Below are positions 50,007 to 58,820 of a DNA stretch of 64,000 bases, piece after piece (positions within the stretch are counted from its first letter, which is position 1; each line of letters opens with the position of its first letter). Origin of the DNA: Mesorhizobium hawassense (GTDB lineage: Bacteria > Pseudomonadota > Alphaproteobacteria > Rhizobiales > Rhizobiaceae); NCBI RefSeq assembly GCF_003289945.1, contig NZ_QMBP01000003.1, forward strand, positions 248,001-312,000, read 5' to 3'. The notes beneath the pieces were generated by a model. That model did no database searches, had not been told where the DNA came from, and was given only the letters and a program-made list of their open reading frames with translations. The position numbers and the translations under genes are program-made.

Positions 50007-51320
50007 CTATGCGACAATCGCGCTCTTCGCCGGCCGGCCCGCCACATAGACCTCGCGCACGGCGCGGTCGTCGCCCAGCGTCTGCAGCAGGAAAAGCTCT
50101 TCCGCCAGCGTCTCCACCGTCTCCATCCTCAGCCGCATTGCCGGCGTGGCATGGGCGTCGAGCACGACGATGTCGGCGTCGGTGCCTTCATCCAGCGTGC
50201 CGACCTTGTCTGCCACCGACAGCGCCTCGGCATTGCCGCGCGTCAGTTGCCAGAAGGATTGGAACGGGTTGAGCTTCTCGCCGTTCAGCGCGATCACCTT
50301 GTAGCCTTCGTCCATGGTGCGCAGCATCGAATAATTGGTGCCGCCGCCGACGTCGGTGGCGGCCGCGATCCTGAGCGGCTTCTCGCGGCGGCGGAAGCGC
50401 TGGTAGTCGAACAGGCCCGAGCCGAGGAAAAGGTTCGAGGTCGGGCAGAACACCGCCACCGAGCCCGACCGCGACAGCGCGTCCGCCTCACGCTCGGAAA
50501 GATGGATGCAGTGGCCGAACAGGCTCTTTTGGCCGAGCAGGCCGTAACGCTCATAGACGTCGGTATAATCGCGCGACCAGGGATAGAGCTCCTGGGTGAA
50601 GGCGATCTCGGCGTGGTTTTCCGACAGATGCGTCTGCATGTGGAGATCGGGATATTCGCGGCAGAGCGCGCCGGCCATCTCCATCTGCTCGGGCGTGGAC
50701 GTGATGGCGAAACGCGGTGTGACGGCATAGAGCTGGCGGCCCTTGCCGTGCCATTCGGTGATCAGCGCCTTGGTATCGTCATAACCGGTCCGCGGCGTGT
50801 CGAGCACGCCTTCCGGCGCGTTGCGGTCCATCATCACCTTGCCGGCGATGTTGAGCATGTTGCGCTCATGCGACTCGGCAAAGAAGGCTTCAGCCGAAGC
50901 CTTGTGCACCGAGCAATAGGCAGCGACCGTCGTCGTGCCCTGGCGCAGCATCTCGTCGAGGAACAGCCTGGCGATGCGGCGCCCGTGCTGCGCGTTCTGG
51001 AATTTCGACTCTTCGGGAAACGTGTATTTGTTCAGCCAATCGAGCAGTTCGGCGCCGTAGGAGGCGATGATCTGCATCTGCGGCACATGGACGTGGGCGT
51101 CGAGGAAACCCGGCAGGATGAGGTGCGGGCGATGGTCGATCGTCTCGACACCGGCACCGGCCTTCTTCAGGACGTCCGCATAGGAACCGGCGGCAATGAT
51201 CTTGCCGTTGTCGATCAGCAGCCCGCCATCCTCCTCGTAACGCCAGGCGGAATGGTCATCGACCGTGTCAGGCCAACGCAGGAAGGACAGCGTGCGGCCG
51301 CGCAGAAGGTTTGAGGTCAT
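50007..51320 (-). CDS. guaD: Guanine deaminase
   Basis: A 437-residue amidohydrolase. The zinc site begins with HVH in [34 protein letters not shown], a diagnostic guanine deaminase block. Further features are [38 protein letters not shown] and the final Asp region [22 protein letters not shown]. It hydrolyses guanine to xanthine and ammonia in the cytoplasm. It follows puuD by only 2 bp, so the two are co-transcribed in the purine catabolic cluster. Confidence 0.95.
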   Translation of the reverse strand: MTSNLLRGRTLSFLRWPDTVDDHSAWRYEEDGGLLIDNGKIIAAGSYADVLKKAGAGVETIDHRPHLILPGFLDAHVHVPQMQIIASYGAELLDWLNKYTFPEESKFQNAQHGRRIARLFLDEMLRQGTTTVAAYCSVHKASAEAFFAESHERNMLNIAGKVMMDRNAPEGVLDTPRTGYDDTKALITEWHGKGRQLYAVTPRFAITSTPEQMEMAGALCREYPDLHMQTHLSENHAEIAFTQELYPWSRDYTDVYERYGLLGQKSLFGHCIHLSEREADALSRSGSVAVFCPTSNLFLGSGLFDYQRFRRREKPLRIAAATDVGGGTNYSMLRTMDEGYKVIALNGEKLNPFQSFWQLTRGNAEALSVADKVGTLDEGTDADIVVLDAHATPAMRLRMETVETLAEELFLLQTLGDDRAVREVYVAGRPAKSAIVA

Positions 51321-51322
51321 GC

Positions 51323-52549
51323 TTACTTTCCGGCCCCTTCGAACCAGGCGACCAGCAGGGCGCGTTCCTGGTCGGTGATCTGGGTGACGTTGGCGGGCGG
51401 CATGGCATGCGCCCGGCCGGCCTGGATGTAAATCTCGCGGGCATGCTCGGCGATGCGCTCATCGGTGTCGAGCAGCACGCCCTTCGGCGCATGGTAGATG
51501 CCTTCATACGCCGGCTCTTCCGTATGGCACATGGAGCAGCGGCCAAGCACGGTGTCGCGCACCGCCGGGAAATGCGCCGAGGCGATGTAGACCTGGGCGG
51601 CGGCCGACGCGGCGGAAGCCTTCGGCTCGCCGGTCAGCACCTTCGGCACTGTCGACAGCCAGATGATGATCATGAACAGCACCGCCGCGCCCAGCCACGT
51701 CCAGTGCGGGTTGCCCTTCCTGGCATGCACCGTGTTGAAATAGTGCCGGATCAAGACGCCGATGATGAAGACCAGCGAGGCGATGACCCAGTTGAACTCG
51801 GTGCCGAAGGCCAGCGGATAGTGGTTCGACAGCATCAGGAACAGGACCGGCAAGGTCAGGTAGTTGTTGTGCAGCGAGCGCTGCTTGGCGATCTTGCCGT
51901 ATTTCGGGTCCGGCTTGCGGCCGGCGATCAGGTCGGCGACGACGATCTTCTGGTTGGGGATGATGACCATGAAGACGTTGGCCGACATGATCGTGGCGGT
52001 GATGGCGCCGAGATGTAGGAAGGCGGCGCGGCCGGTGAACAGATGCGTCAGTCCCCAGGCGATGAACACCAATACGCCGTAGAGCACCAGCATCAGCCCG
52101 GTGTCGCTATTGCCGAGCGGCGAGCGGCAGAGCAGATCATAGACGATCCAGCCGACGCCGATCGTTGCCAACGACAGCAGGATGCCGACCGGCACCGAGA
52201 CGTTGAGCACATTCGGGTCGATGAGGAACAGGTTGGCGCCACCATAATAGACGAGGCAGAGCATGGCGAAGCCCGACATCCAGGTGGCGTAGGATTCCCA
52301 TTTGAACCAGGTGAGATGCTCCGGCATTTCGGCCGGCGCCACGAGGTATTTCTGGATGTGGTAGAAGCCGCCGCCATGCACCTGCCATTCCTCACCGAAG
52401 GCGCCGGCCGGCAGGCCGGGACGCTGGCGCAGGCCGAGATCGAGCGCGACGAAATAGAAGGACGAGCCGATCCAGGCGATGCCGGTAATGACATGCAGCC
52501 AGCGGACGGCGAAGCTCAGCCAGTCCCAGAAAATCGCGAAATCCATCAT
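51323..52549 (-). CDS. puuD: Urate oxidase, membrane-bound cytochrome c type
   Basis: A 408-residue protein with about eight transmembrane helices (starting MMDFAIFWDWLSFAVRWLHVITGIAWIGSSFYFVALD) and a C-terminal cytochrome c domain with the heme motif CSMCH at 338-342. This is the PuuD urate hydroxylase, which converts urate to 5-hydroxyisourate using the respiratory chain instead of releasing peroxide. It shares the name of an unrelated glutamyl-GABA hydrolase. Divergent from a LysR gene across 362 bp, it heads the puuD-guaD transcript. A second ATG one codon in is an alternative start. Confidence 0.94.
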   Translation of the reverse strand: MMDFAIFWDWLSFAVRWLHVITGIAWIGSSFYFVALDLGLRQRPGLPAGAFGEEWQVHGGGFYHIQKYLVAPAEMPEHLTWFKWESYATWMSGFAMLCLVYYGGANLFLIDPNVLNVSVPVGILLSLATIGVGWIVYDLLCRSPLGNSDTGLMLVLYGVLVFIAWGLTHLFTGRAAFLHLGAITATIMSANVFMVIIPNQKIVVADLIAGRKPDPKYGKIAKQRSLHNNYLTLPVLFLMLSNHYPLAFGTEFNWVIASLVFIIGVLIRHYFNTVHARKGNPHWTWLGAAVLFMIIIWLSTVPKVLTGEPKASAASAAAQVYIASAHFPAVRDTVLGRCSMCHTEEPAYEGIYHAPKGVLLDTDERIAEHAREIYIQAGRAHAMPPANVTQITDQERALLVAWFEGAGK

Positions 52550-52911
52550 TGTGTCGCCCCTGGGAGATCGCCCCTGCCGATGAGAGCGACTTTACGGTCT
52601 GCCGCGCAGACGAAAAGAGGCGAGGTACGCGATGACTTTCAAAAAAAAATGGAAAATAGTACGCTTGCTCAAGATGTGCTGAGATTCAGGTCAGGCCGAG
52701 CCGAAAATGACGGGTTTCGAGAACCGGCCTACGCCGGCCGTAGCCTTCATAGGGCGGAGACGCTTATGAGGGCTTCGGCCGGCGAAGGCCGGAGCGGAAC
52801 GTACTTCAGGTACGTGAGCACCGGAAGCGCAGGAACCCGGCGTTTGCAGGCTGGCATCACCTGAATATCGACGCATCTGGACGCAGCCGTTTGAGAGCCA
52901 CGTGACCCGCC
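52550..52911. other. 362-bp divergent region between puuD and the LysR gene
   Basis: It holds the divergent promoters. A run of nine A (52641-52649) lies in an AT-rich stretch near the puuD side. The middle is GC-rich with small palindromes such as ACGTAC (52799-52804) facing GTACGT (52810-52815), which looks like remnant repeat sequence. No credible gene was found. LysR proteins normally bind such a spacer, but I could not pick one site with confidence. Confidence 0.4.
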
Positions 52912-53832
52912 ATGGCCTATCTCGACAACATCGCCGTCTTCGTGCGCGTCGTGGAGCTCGGCAATCTGTCGGCCGCGGGACGCGATATGCGCCTGTCACC
53001 GGCGGTTGCCTCGAACCGCATCAAGGAACTGGAGAAGCATCTTGGCGTGCGGCTCTTCAACCGCACGACAAGGCAGTTGATGCCGACGGAGCACGGCACG
53101 GTGTTCTATACCGGCGCCAAGCAGGTGCTGGATGCGATCACCGAGGCGGAGGCTGCGGTGGCGGCGCTTTCGGGCCAGCCGCGCGGCACGATCCGAGTTA
53201 TGGCACCGCTCGGCCTCGGCCGACGGCTGATCGCCTCCGGCATCCCCGACTTCCACGACAAATATCCCGATATCGAGGTGCGGCTGAGGCTCTCCGACCA
53301 CAATGTCGACATCATGAAGGAAGGCATCGACGTCGCCTTCCGGCTCGGCATCATCGAGGATTCCAGCCTGCGCATGCGCGGCGTCATGGAATGCGAACGC
53401 GTGCTGGTGGCGGCGCCGAAATATCTGGAAACACGCGGCGAGCCGCTGGAGCCACAGGAACTGGTCGGCAAGAAACATGACTGCCTGATGCTGCGCTACG
53501 CCGGCACGCGCGAATTCGTCTGGACGCTGCAGACGCCGAGCGGCGTGCAGAAATTCGAAGTGCACGGTCCCTACGACACCGACGACGGCGATGTGCTGAC
53601 CGGCTGGGCGCTGTCGGGGCGCGGCATCATCAACAAGCCGCGTTTCGAGGTCGAACCTTTCATCCGCGACCAGCGGCTGAAAGTGATCCTGGCCAAGACG
53701 CCGCCGACGCCGGTGCAGCTTGCGGCCGTCTATCCGCACAAGAAACTGCAGGATCCGAAGGTGCGGTTGCTGCTCGACTTCATGGCCGAGCGCTGCCAGC
53801 GGCTGATCAAGGACATTCTGGCCGGCAAGTAG
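52912..53832 (+). CDS. LysR family transcriptional regulator
   Basis: A 306-residue regulator with an N-terminal winged helix-turn-helix (MAYLDNIAVFVRVVELGNLSAAGRDMRLSPAVASNRIKELEKHLGVRLFNRTTRQLMPTEHG) and a C-terminal inducer-binding domain (GTIRVMAPLGLGRRLIASGIPDFHDKYPDIEVRLRLSDHNVDIMKEGIDVAFRLG). The DNA-binding type is close to the LrhA/PecT-like group of regulators that include D-amino and aromatic degradation activators. It is divergent from puuD and upstream of the flavin monooxygenases, so control of the purine genes is plausible. Confidence 0.92.
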   Translation: MAYLDNIAVFVRVVELGNLSAAGRDMRLSPAVASNRIKELEKHLGVRLFNRTTRQLMPTEHGTVFYTGAKQVLDAITEAEAAVAALSGQPRGTIRVMAPLGLGRRLIASGIPDFHDKYPDIEVRLRLSDHNVDIMKEGIDVAFRLGIIEDSSLRMRGVMECERVLVAAPKYLETRGEPLEPQELVGKKHDCLMLRYAGTREFVWTLQTPSGVQKFEVHGPYDTDDGDVLTGWALSGRGIINKPRFEVEPFIRDQRLKVILAKTPPTPVQLAAVYPHKKLQDPKVRLLLDFMAERCQRLIKDILAGK

Positions 53833-53939
53833 GTCGCTGGCCGGCACGTGGCAGGCTCGTGGCCCATCCGGGCCGGTTGTCTTGCGCGAGAGCCAGCCTA
53901 GGTTGGTAGCGACATCGCCGGCAGCCGATTGGGCACCAC

Positions 53940-54911
53940 ATGCATCTCGCCGTCTCGCTCGACATTGCTTCCGTCACGGGGCGGGCTGGCCTGACATTGG
54001 CAGAGATCGCCGGCTTCGTGCGTAAGGTCGAAGCGGCCGCTGTCGACATGGTCGCCATCTCCGACTCATGGCCAAGCGGCAAGCCGTCCACCAGCCCGTT
54101 CGAAGCGACCACGCTCATCGCCGCGCTGGCGACGGTGACCGAAAAGATCGGCCTCGTCGCCAGCGCCTCGACGCTCATGCACCAGCCCTACAATCTGGCG
54201 CGCCGTTTTGCTTCGCTGGACATCATCAGCCATGGCCGGGTCGGCTGGAACGCGACGATGCGGCAGAATCCGCGCGAGGCAGTGAATTTCAGCCGCCCGG
54301 AAGGTTTCTCCGACGCAGATTTTCGCCGTCGAGCGCAAGAATATATCGGCATTGTCCAGGGGCTGTGGCGCGGCTGGGACGCGGACGCCTTGCTGTTCGA
54401 CAAGGCGGGCGGCCGGTTCCACGATCCCGGCAAGATGCATATGCTCGACCATAAGGGCGAGTTCTTCTCGGTGCGCGGGCCACTGAACATCGCCCGCTCG
54501 CCACAGGACACGCCGGTGCTGGTCATGTCCGGCCTTGTGGAAGCGGAGTTCGATTTCGCGGCCCGCTTCGCCGACGTCATCCTGCTCGGCGATGGTTCAC
54601 CGGCGAACGTGAAGGCCGCTTGCGACGACTTGAAACCGCGCGCGATCGCCGCCGGACGCGAGCCGAAAGCGCTCAGGGTATTGGCTACTATCCTTCCTGG
54701 ACCTCAACTCACGGCCGACAGGCTGGATGACTGGTTCGAAACGGAACCCTGCGACGGCCTCAACTTTACCTTGCCGGCCGATCTTTCGGCGCTCGACGAC
54801 TTCGCCGATCGCATCCTGCCGAACCTTCGCCGCCGCGACCTCGCCCGCCCTGCCCGTACCGGCGCGACGCTGCGTGGCAATCTTGGGCTCGGCACGGGAG
54901 GCGAACGATGA
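53940..54911 (+). CDS. LLM-class flavin-dependent oxidoreductase (NtaA/SnaA-like), first of a pair
   Basis: A 323-residue luciferase-fold protein. It has EIAGFVRKVEAAAVDMVAISDSWP, FEATTLIAALATVTEKIGLVASASTLMHQPYNLARRFASLDIISHGRVGWNATM and SVRGPLNIARSPQDTPVLVMSG, the flavin and reductase patterns of nitrilotriacetate/pristinamycin-type monooxygenases. It is about 100 residues shorter than the family norm and lacks the usual last third. The last four bases overlap the next gene. Its substrate is unknown; it is near purine genes but not a known pathway step. Confidence 0.88.
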   Translation: MHLAVSLDIASVTGRAGLTLAEIAGFVRKVEAAAVDMVAISDSWPSGKPSTSPFEATTLIAALATVTEKIGLVASASTLMHQPYNLARRFASLDIISHGRVGWNATMRQNPREAVNFSRPEGFSDADFRRRAQEYIGIVQGLWRGWDADALLFDKAGGRFHDPGKMHMLDHKGEFFSVRGPLNIARSPQDTPVLVMSGLVEAEFDFAARFADVILLGDGSPANVKAACDDLKPRAIAAGREPKALRVLATILPGPQLTADRLDDWFETEPCDGLNFTLPADLSALDDFADRILPNLRRRDLARPARTGATLRGNLGLGTGGER

Positions 54912-56158
54912 GCGCGCGCCAGATGAAGCTAGGCCTGTTCCTGTGGGCGACCGGCCACCACATCGCCGCCTGGCGCCATCCGGACGCACATGTGACGGCT
55001 GGCATCGACATCGACCATTACATCGCGCTGGCGCGGACCGCCGAAGCGGGGAAGTTCGACATGGTGTTCTGCGAGGACGCCGCCGGCCTGCGCGAGGCCA
55101 ATGTCAACATCGCCAGCCAGACCTCGCGTTCGATCGGCTTCGAGCCGATCAGCCTGCTTTCGGCACTGGCCGCGCGGACCGAGCGCATCGGCCTCGTATC
55201 GACCGCTTCGACCAGCTACAACGAGCCCTACGGGCTGGCGCGGACCTTCGCGTCGCTCGACAATCTGAGCGGCGGGCGCGCAGGGTGGAACCTCGTCACT
55301 TCGGCCAGCCCCATCGAAGCGGCGAATTTCGGCGCGACGGGTCTCAGGCCACATGCCGACCGTTATGCGCGGGCGCGCGAATTCGCCACCGTGATCACCG
55401 GCCTGTGGAACAGGCGCGCCGCCGGCCATGACGGGGAGAGCTTTTCGGTTCGTGATCCGCTCGACATACCGCCCTCGCCGCAAGGCGCGCCGGTGATGGT
55501 GCAGGCCGGCGCCTCCGACGACGGCAAGGATCTTGCCGCGCGCACCGCCGATGTCGTGTTCTCGGCGGCGCAGACTTTCGAGGAGGCCAAGGCCTTCTAC
55601 GACGACCTCAAGGCTCGGCTCGCCGCCTACGGACGCCAGCCGGACGACGTGAAGATCATGCCCGGCGTGGCGCCGATCGTGGCGGCAACGAAAGCCGAGG
55701 CGCAGGCCAAATATGACGCGCTGCAGGAGCTGATTCCCGACGATGTCGGCGTGGCGCTGCTTTCCAGCTACCTCAGCATTTCCGATCTTGGGCGCTATCA
55801 GATTGACGGGCCGCTGCCCGAACTGCCGGAGAGCGAAGGCATGAAAAGCCGGCAAGCGCTGGTCATCGAGCAGGCGCGCCGCGACGGCCTGTCGATCCGC
55901 GAGCTGGCGCGCTATTTTGCCGGCGCTCGCGGCCATTGGCGGGTCGTCGGTACGGCTGCGCAAATTGCCGACGAATTGCAGGCGCGTTTCGAAGGCGGCG
56001 CAGCCGACGGCTTCAATGTCATGCCGTCCTGGTTTCCTGGCGAGCTCGACGCCTTCGCCACGATGGTGGTGCCGGAACTGCAGCGGCGCGGCCTGTTCCG
56101 CAAGGACTATGAAGGCCGCACGTTGCGCGAGCATCTCGGCCTTAAACGATCGGTTTAA
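54908..56158 (+). CDS. FMN-dependent monooxygenase, NtaA/SnaA/SoxA family
   Basis: A full-length 416-residue family member, starting MSARQMKLGLFLWATGHHIAAWRHPDAH. Motifs include DHYIALARTAEAGKFDMVFCEDAAGLRE, LLSALAARTERIGLVSTASTSYNEPYGLARTFASLDNLSGGRAGWNLVTS and QAGASDDGKDLAARTADVVFSAAQTFEEAK. It would use FMNH2 from a separate reductase to oxygenate an amine, sulfur or heterocycle substrate. Overlap with the shorter paralogue suggests a two-subunit enzyme or tandem divergence. It converges on the PhzF gene, overlapping 4 bp. Confidence 0.9.
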   Translation: MSARQMKLGLFLWATGHHIAAWRHPDAHVTAGIDIDHYIALARTAEAGKFDMVFCEDAAGLREANVNIASQTSRSIGFEPISLLSALAARTERIGLVSTASTSYNEPYGLARTFASLDNLSGGRAGWNLVTSASPIEAANFGATGLRPHADRYARAREFATVITGLWNRRAAGHDGESFSVRDPLDIPPSPQGAPVMVQAGASDDGKDLAARTADVVFSAAQTFEEAKAFYDDLKARLAAYGRQPDDVKIMPGVAPIVAATKAEAQAKYDALQELIPDDVGVALLSSYLSISDLGRYQIDGPLPELPESEGMKSRQALVIEQARRDGLSIRELARYFAGARGHWRVVGTAAQIADELQARFEGGAADGFNVMPSWFPGELDAFATMVVPELQRRGLFRKDYEGRTLREHLGLKRSV

Positions 56159-57003
56159 GCCGCTTCGGCCCGCGAATCCATCAGGCGGGCCGTCCCGGAC
56201 ACCCTGATCGAGCTGCCCGGCGCCGACGGAATATCGGCATGGAGGCGTGAGCGCATGCCCATGTCCTCGCCCTGGACGATGTCGATCGCGCCGCCATGCG
56301 GCCAGCCGAGATCACGCAGATAGCCGGCAAAGGCAGCGGTCGCGGCACCCGTCGCCGGGTCCTCATAGACGCCGCCGGAGGCGAAGGGATTGCGCGTGTG
56401 GAAGCGGCGCGGCGCCTCGGCACAGGCGAGCAGGATAGTGACCAGGCCTTCGCGCCGCATGAAGGCCTGACCCTGTTTCAAGTCATAGGCCATGGCGGCC
56501 AATGCTTCGCGTGACTTGAGCGCCAGCACCAAGTGATCGGCGCCGCCATGGATCAGCGCCGGCGGAATGGCCGGGTCGAGATCGCCCGGCTGATAGCCGA
56601 ACAGCGCCAAGGCCTCGCCGGCAAGTTCCGATGAAGCCGGCCGGCTGCGCGTCGGCGGCGACTGCAACGCGGCGGCGAAATTGGCGCCGGCGCGAAACCC
56701 TTCGACGGTGATGTCGGCCTGGTTGAGGGTGAGCCTGAAAATACCGTCGCCGAACTTTCTGACCAGCGCCGCGCCCAGCGCGATGGTGGCGTGGCCGCAA
56801 AACGGCACCTCCGACTCCGGCGAAAAATAGCGCACGCGCCAGCCATCGCCGGCGGGCGCCGCAAAGGCGGTTTCGGAAAAACCGACTTCGGCCGCGACGC
56901 GCTGCATGTCCGCGGTATCGGGCAGCGCCTCGCCGATCACCACGCCGGCGGGATTGCCGCCGGTGTTCCCATCCGAAAATGCCGCTATGCGCAATACGTC
57001 CAT
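56155..57003 (-). CDS. PhzF family isomerase/epimerase
   Basis: A 282-residue protein of the DapF-like fold. It starts MDVLRIAAFSDGNTGGNPAGVVIGEALPDTADMQRVAAEVGFSETAFA, a typical PhzF opening with the NPAGVV glycine motif, and has EVPFCGHATIALGAALVR and CAEAPRRFHTRNPFASGGVYEDPATGAATAAFAGYL. Despite the name it need not make phenazines, and no phenazine genes are here. Substrate unknown. The 4-bp convergent overlap with the monooxygenase gene is notable for both ends of transcription. Confidence 0.9.
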   Translation of the reverse strand: MDVLRIAAFSDGNTGGNPAGVVIGEALPDTADMQRVAAEVGFSETAFAAPAGDGWRVRYFSPESEVPFCGHATIALGAALVRKFGDGIFRLTLNQADITVEGFRAGANFAAALQSPPTRSRPASSELAGEALALFGYQPGDLDPAIPPALIHGGADHLVLALKSREALAAMAYDLKQGQAFMRREGLVTILLACAEAPRRFHTRNPFASGGVYEDPATGAATAAFAGYLRDLGWPHGGAIDIVQGEDMGMRSRLHADIPSAPGSSIRVSGTARLMDSRAEAA

Positions 57004-57233
57004 ATCGTCGCCTCGTGTTCATCGCTCTTGTTCGTCAGGCGCGCAGAAAAACACGGTTCGGCCACGTTTGAGAAACGAAGAAAACGACGAGGAGCTGTGA
57101 GCGGGAGTCATACCTTCGGATAGGTGTCCTCGGCGGAACGAAACCCGGCCATCGCCGTTTTGCAAACCGACGGCCGCGCCGGCCGCCTCGATACCAATCC
57201 TCAGCAATCGACCCAGCGCGACAGGAGCCGACC

Positions 57234-57722
57234 ATGGACGCCATCGTCACCAAGAACGACCTCAAATCCGATGCCAAAAAGGAATCGATCGACCTGCTCA
57301 ACGCCCGGCTTGCCGACGCCATCGACCTGGCGCTGATCACCAAGCAGGCGCATTGGAACGTCAAGGGACCGCAGTTCATCGCCATCCACGAGATGCTCGA
57401 CGAATTCCGCGAGGAGATCGACGGCCATGTCGACATCATCGCCGAGCGCGCCGCCCAGCTTGGTGGCACCGCGCACGGCACCTCGCAGGACGTGGCGAGG
57501 ACGACGAAGTTGAAGCCCTATCCGACCGACATCCACAAAACAAAGGATCATCTGGCGGCGCTGATCGACCGCTATGCCGCGGCGGCCAAGCTGACCCGCG
57601 AGGCGATCGACGAGGCGGACGAGGCCGGCGACCGCGACACCGCCGACATCTTCACCGCCTATTCGCGCTCGCTCGACAAATTGCTGTGGTTCCTCGAAGC
57701 GCACACGCAGGAAAAAGAATAG
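57234..57722 (+). CDS. dps: Dps-family mini-ferritin
   Basis: A 162-residue DNA-protection ferritin. The ferroxidase site residues lie in ALITKQAHWNVKGPQFIAIHEMLDEFREEIDGHVDIIAERAAQLGG, and the C-terminal helix reads RDTADIFTAYSRSLDKLLWFLEAHTQ. It forms a dodecamer that oxidises ferrous iron and binds DNA under stress. Start ATG 57234 opens MDAIVTKNDLKSDAKKES. It lies between the PhzF and xdhC genes and is not obviously linked to purine use, although XDH produces reactive oxygen. Confidence 0.93.
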   Translation: MDAIVTKNDLKSDAKKESIDLLNARLADAIDLALITKQAHWNVKGPQFIAIHEMLDEFREEIDGHVDIIAERAAQLGGTAHGTSQDVARTTKLKPYPTDIHKTKDHLAALIDRYAAAAKLTREAIDEADEAGDRDTADIFTAYSRSLDKLLWFLEAHTQEKE

Positions 57723-57756
57723 CCAAGCCAGCTTCCCGAGATGGCCGGTTGTTGGA

Positions 57757-58767
57757 TCAGCCGGCCATCGCCTTATCGGCTCCGGCTGAGCGTGGCGCTT
57801 CCACGGCGTGCGACACCAGCGCCGTCATGATCTCGGCGGCGGCAAGTGCCGCGATCACCGGCGGGCGCTTGTCCTTCACGGCGCTGCCGCCGATCGGCGA
57901 GACGAGCCGGCTGAACTGCGCTTCGCTGCCCTCGGCCGACTTCAGGAACCAGTTCCGGAAGGTGGCTTTCTTGGTCTTGGAGCCGATCATGCCGACATAG
58001 GCGGTGTCGTCGCGTTTCAGCGCCTCGGCGACGATCAGGAAATCCAGCGCATGGTCGTGGGTGAGGATAGCGAAGGCGGACCTGGCCGGCGCTTCGCGCA
58101 CCACGGCCTCGGGCATCGGCGTCAGCCGCGCCTCGACCGTTTCGGGCATGCCTTCCAGTGCCTCCGATCGGGTCTCGACGACGACGACGTGGATCGGCAG
58201 CAGCGAAAGCGACGCGGCGAGCGCCTGGCCGACATGGCCCCCGCCAAAGAGGTAGACATTCGGCAGGCGCGCCTCTTCCGATTGAGCGTTGGCGATCAAC
58301 TGCCGTTCCAGCGAGCCATCGACCAGGCGGATCAGCACCTCGACGCGGCCGCCGCAGCATTGGCCGATCTCCGGCCCGAGCGGCACGTCTAGCGTGGCGC
58401 AGACCTCGTCGACCTCGATGCGGGCTTCCCCCCCCCTTGAGGGGAGGGTGGCGGCGGAGCCGCCGGGTGGGGTCGCTGCGGCAGTGCTCGACGCCTTGCC
58501 GGTGCCTTCTGAGACGCCCCCCTCTGGCCGCTTCGCGGCCATCTCCCCCTCACGGGGGGAGAGCATCTGCCGCGCCTTGTCGATCGCCATATATTCGAGC
58601 TGGCCGCCGCCGATGGTGCCGAAAATCGACGATGCCGAGACAAGCATGAAGGCGCCGGCCTCGCGCGGCGTCGAGCCCTTGGTGGCCGCGACCTCGACCA
58701 GCGCGATCCGGCCGGCATGGCCAAGAAACGCCCTCAACTCTTGCACCTTCGAGTTCATCGTCTGCAT
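57757..58767 (-). CDS. xdhC: Xanthine dehydrogenase accessory protein XdhC, with inserted repeat
   Basis: A 336-residue protein, about 45 residues longer than usual. The N-terminal XdhC/CoxI domain shows VEVAATKGSTPREAGAFMLVS, GTIGGGQLEYMAIDKARQM and, after an inserted segment, VPLGPEIGQCCGGRVEVLIRL. The C-terminal Rossmann domain reads VYLFGGGHVGQALAASLS and TYVGMIGSKTKK-like AYVGMIGSKTKKATF. The inserted 47 residues, rich in Gly, Pro, Ala and Arg, are translated from a palindromic repeat (58427-58563). XdhC sulfurates and inserts the molybdenum cofactor of XdhB. ATG 58767 (or ATG 58758) is the likely start. It follows xdhB by 53 bp. Confidence 0.88.
   Translation of the reverse strand: MQTMNSKVQELRAFLGHAGRIALVEVAATKGSTPREAGAFMLVSASSIFGTIGGGQLEYMAIDKARQMLSPREGEMAAKRPEGGVSEGTGKASSTAAATPPGGSAATLPSRGGEARIEVDEVCATLDVPLGPEIGQCCGGRVEVLIRLVDGSLERQLIANAQSEEARLPNVYLFGGGHVGQALAASLSLLPIHVVVVETRSEALEGMPETVEARLTPMPEAVVREAPARSAFAILTHDHALDFLIVAEALKRDDTAYVGMIGSKTKKATFRNWFLKSAEGSEAQFSRLVSPIGGSAVKDKRPPVIAALAAAEIMTALVSHAVEAPRSAGADKAMAG
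58427..58563. repeat. Palindromic intergenic-type repeat inserted in xdhC
   Basis: The segment has a stem CCCCCTTGAGGGG-like left end (58430-58445), an internal dyad GGCGGCGGAGCCGCC (58449-58463), a second dyad TGGCCGCTTCGCGGCCA (58525-58541) and a right stem CTCCCCCTCACGGGGGGAG (58543-58561). This architecture is typical of the GC-rich palindromes otherwise found between rhizobial genes. Here it lies inside an open reading frame without a stop. Poly-C of eight to nine bases at 58428-58436 may be slippage-prone. Confidence 0.9.
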
Positions 58768-58820
58768 TTCCACGTTGGAAATATAGCGTTTTTCGTCCCG
58801 ATTTGCACGTTTAGCCTGAT

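Noticed and set aside
51323..52549. PuuD read as gamma-glutamyl-GABA hydrolase
   Set aside because: Two unrelated proteins share the name; this one has eight membrane helices and a CSMCH heme motif, so it is the urate oxidase.
57773..58360. Second minus-strand open frame within xdhC
   Set aside because: It is an overlapping frame with arginine/glycine-rich shadow composition; the XdhC frame carries all domain motifs.
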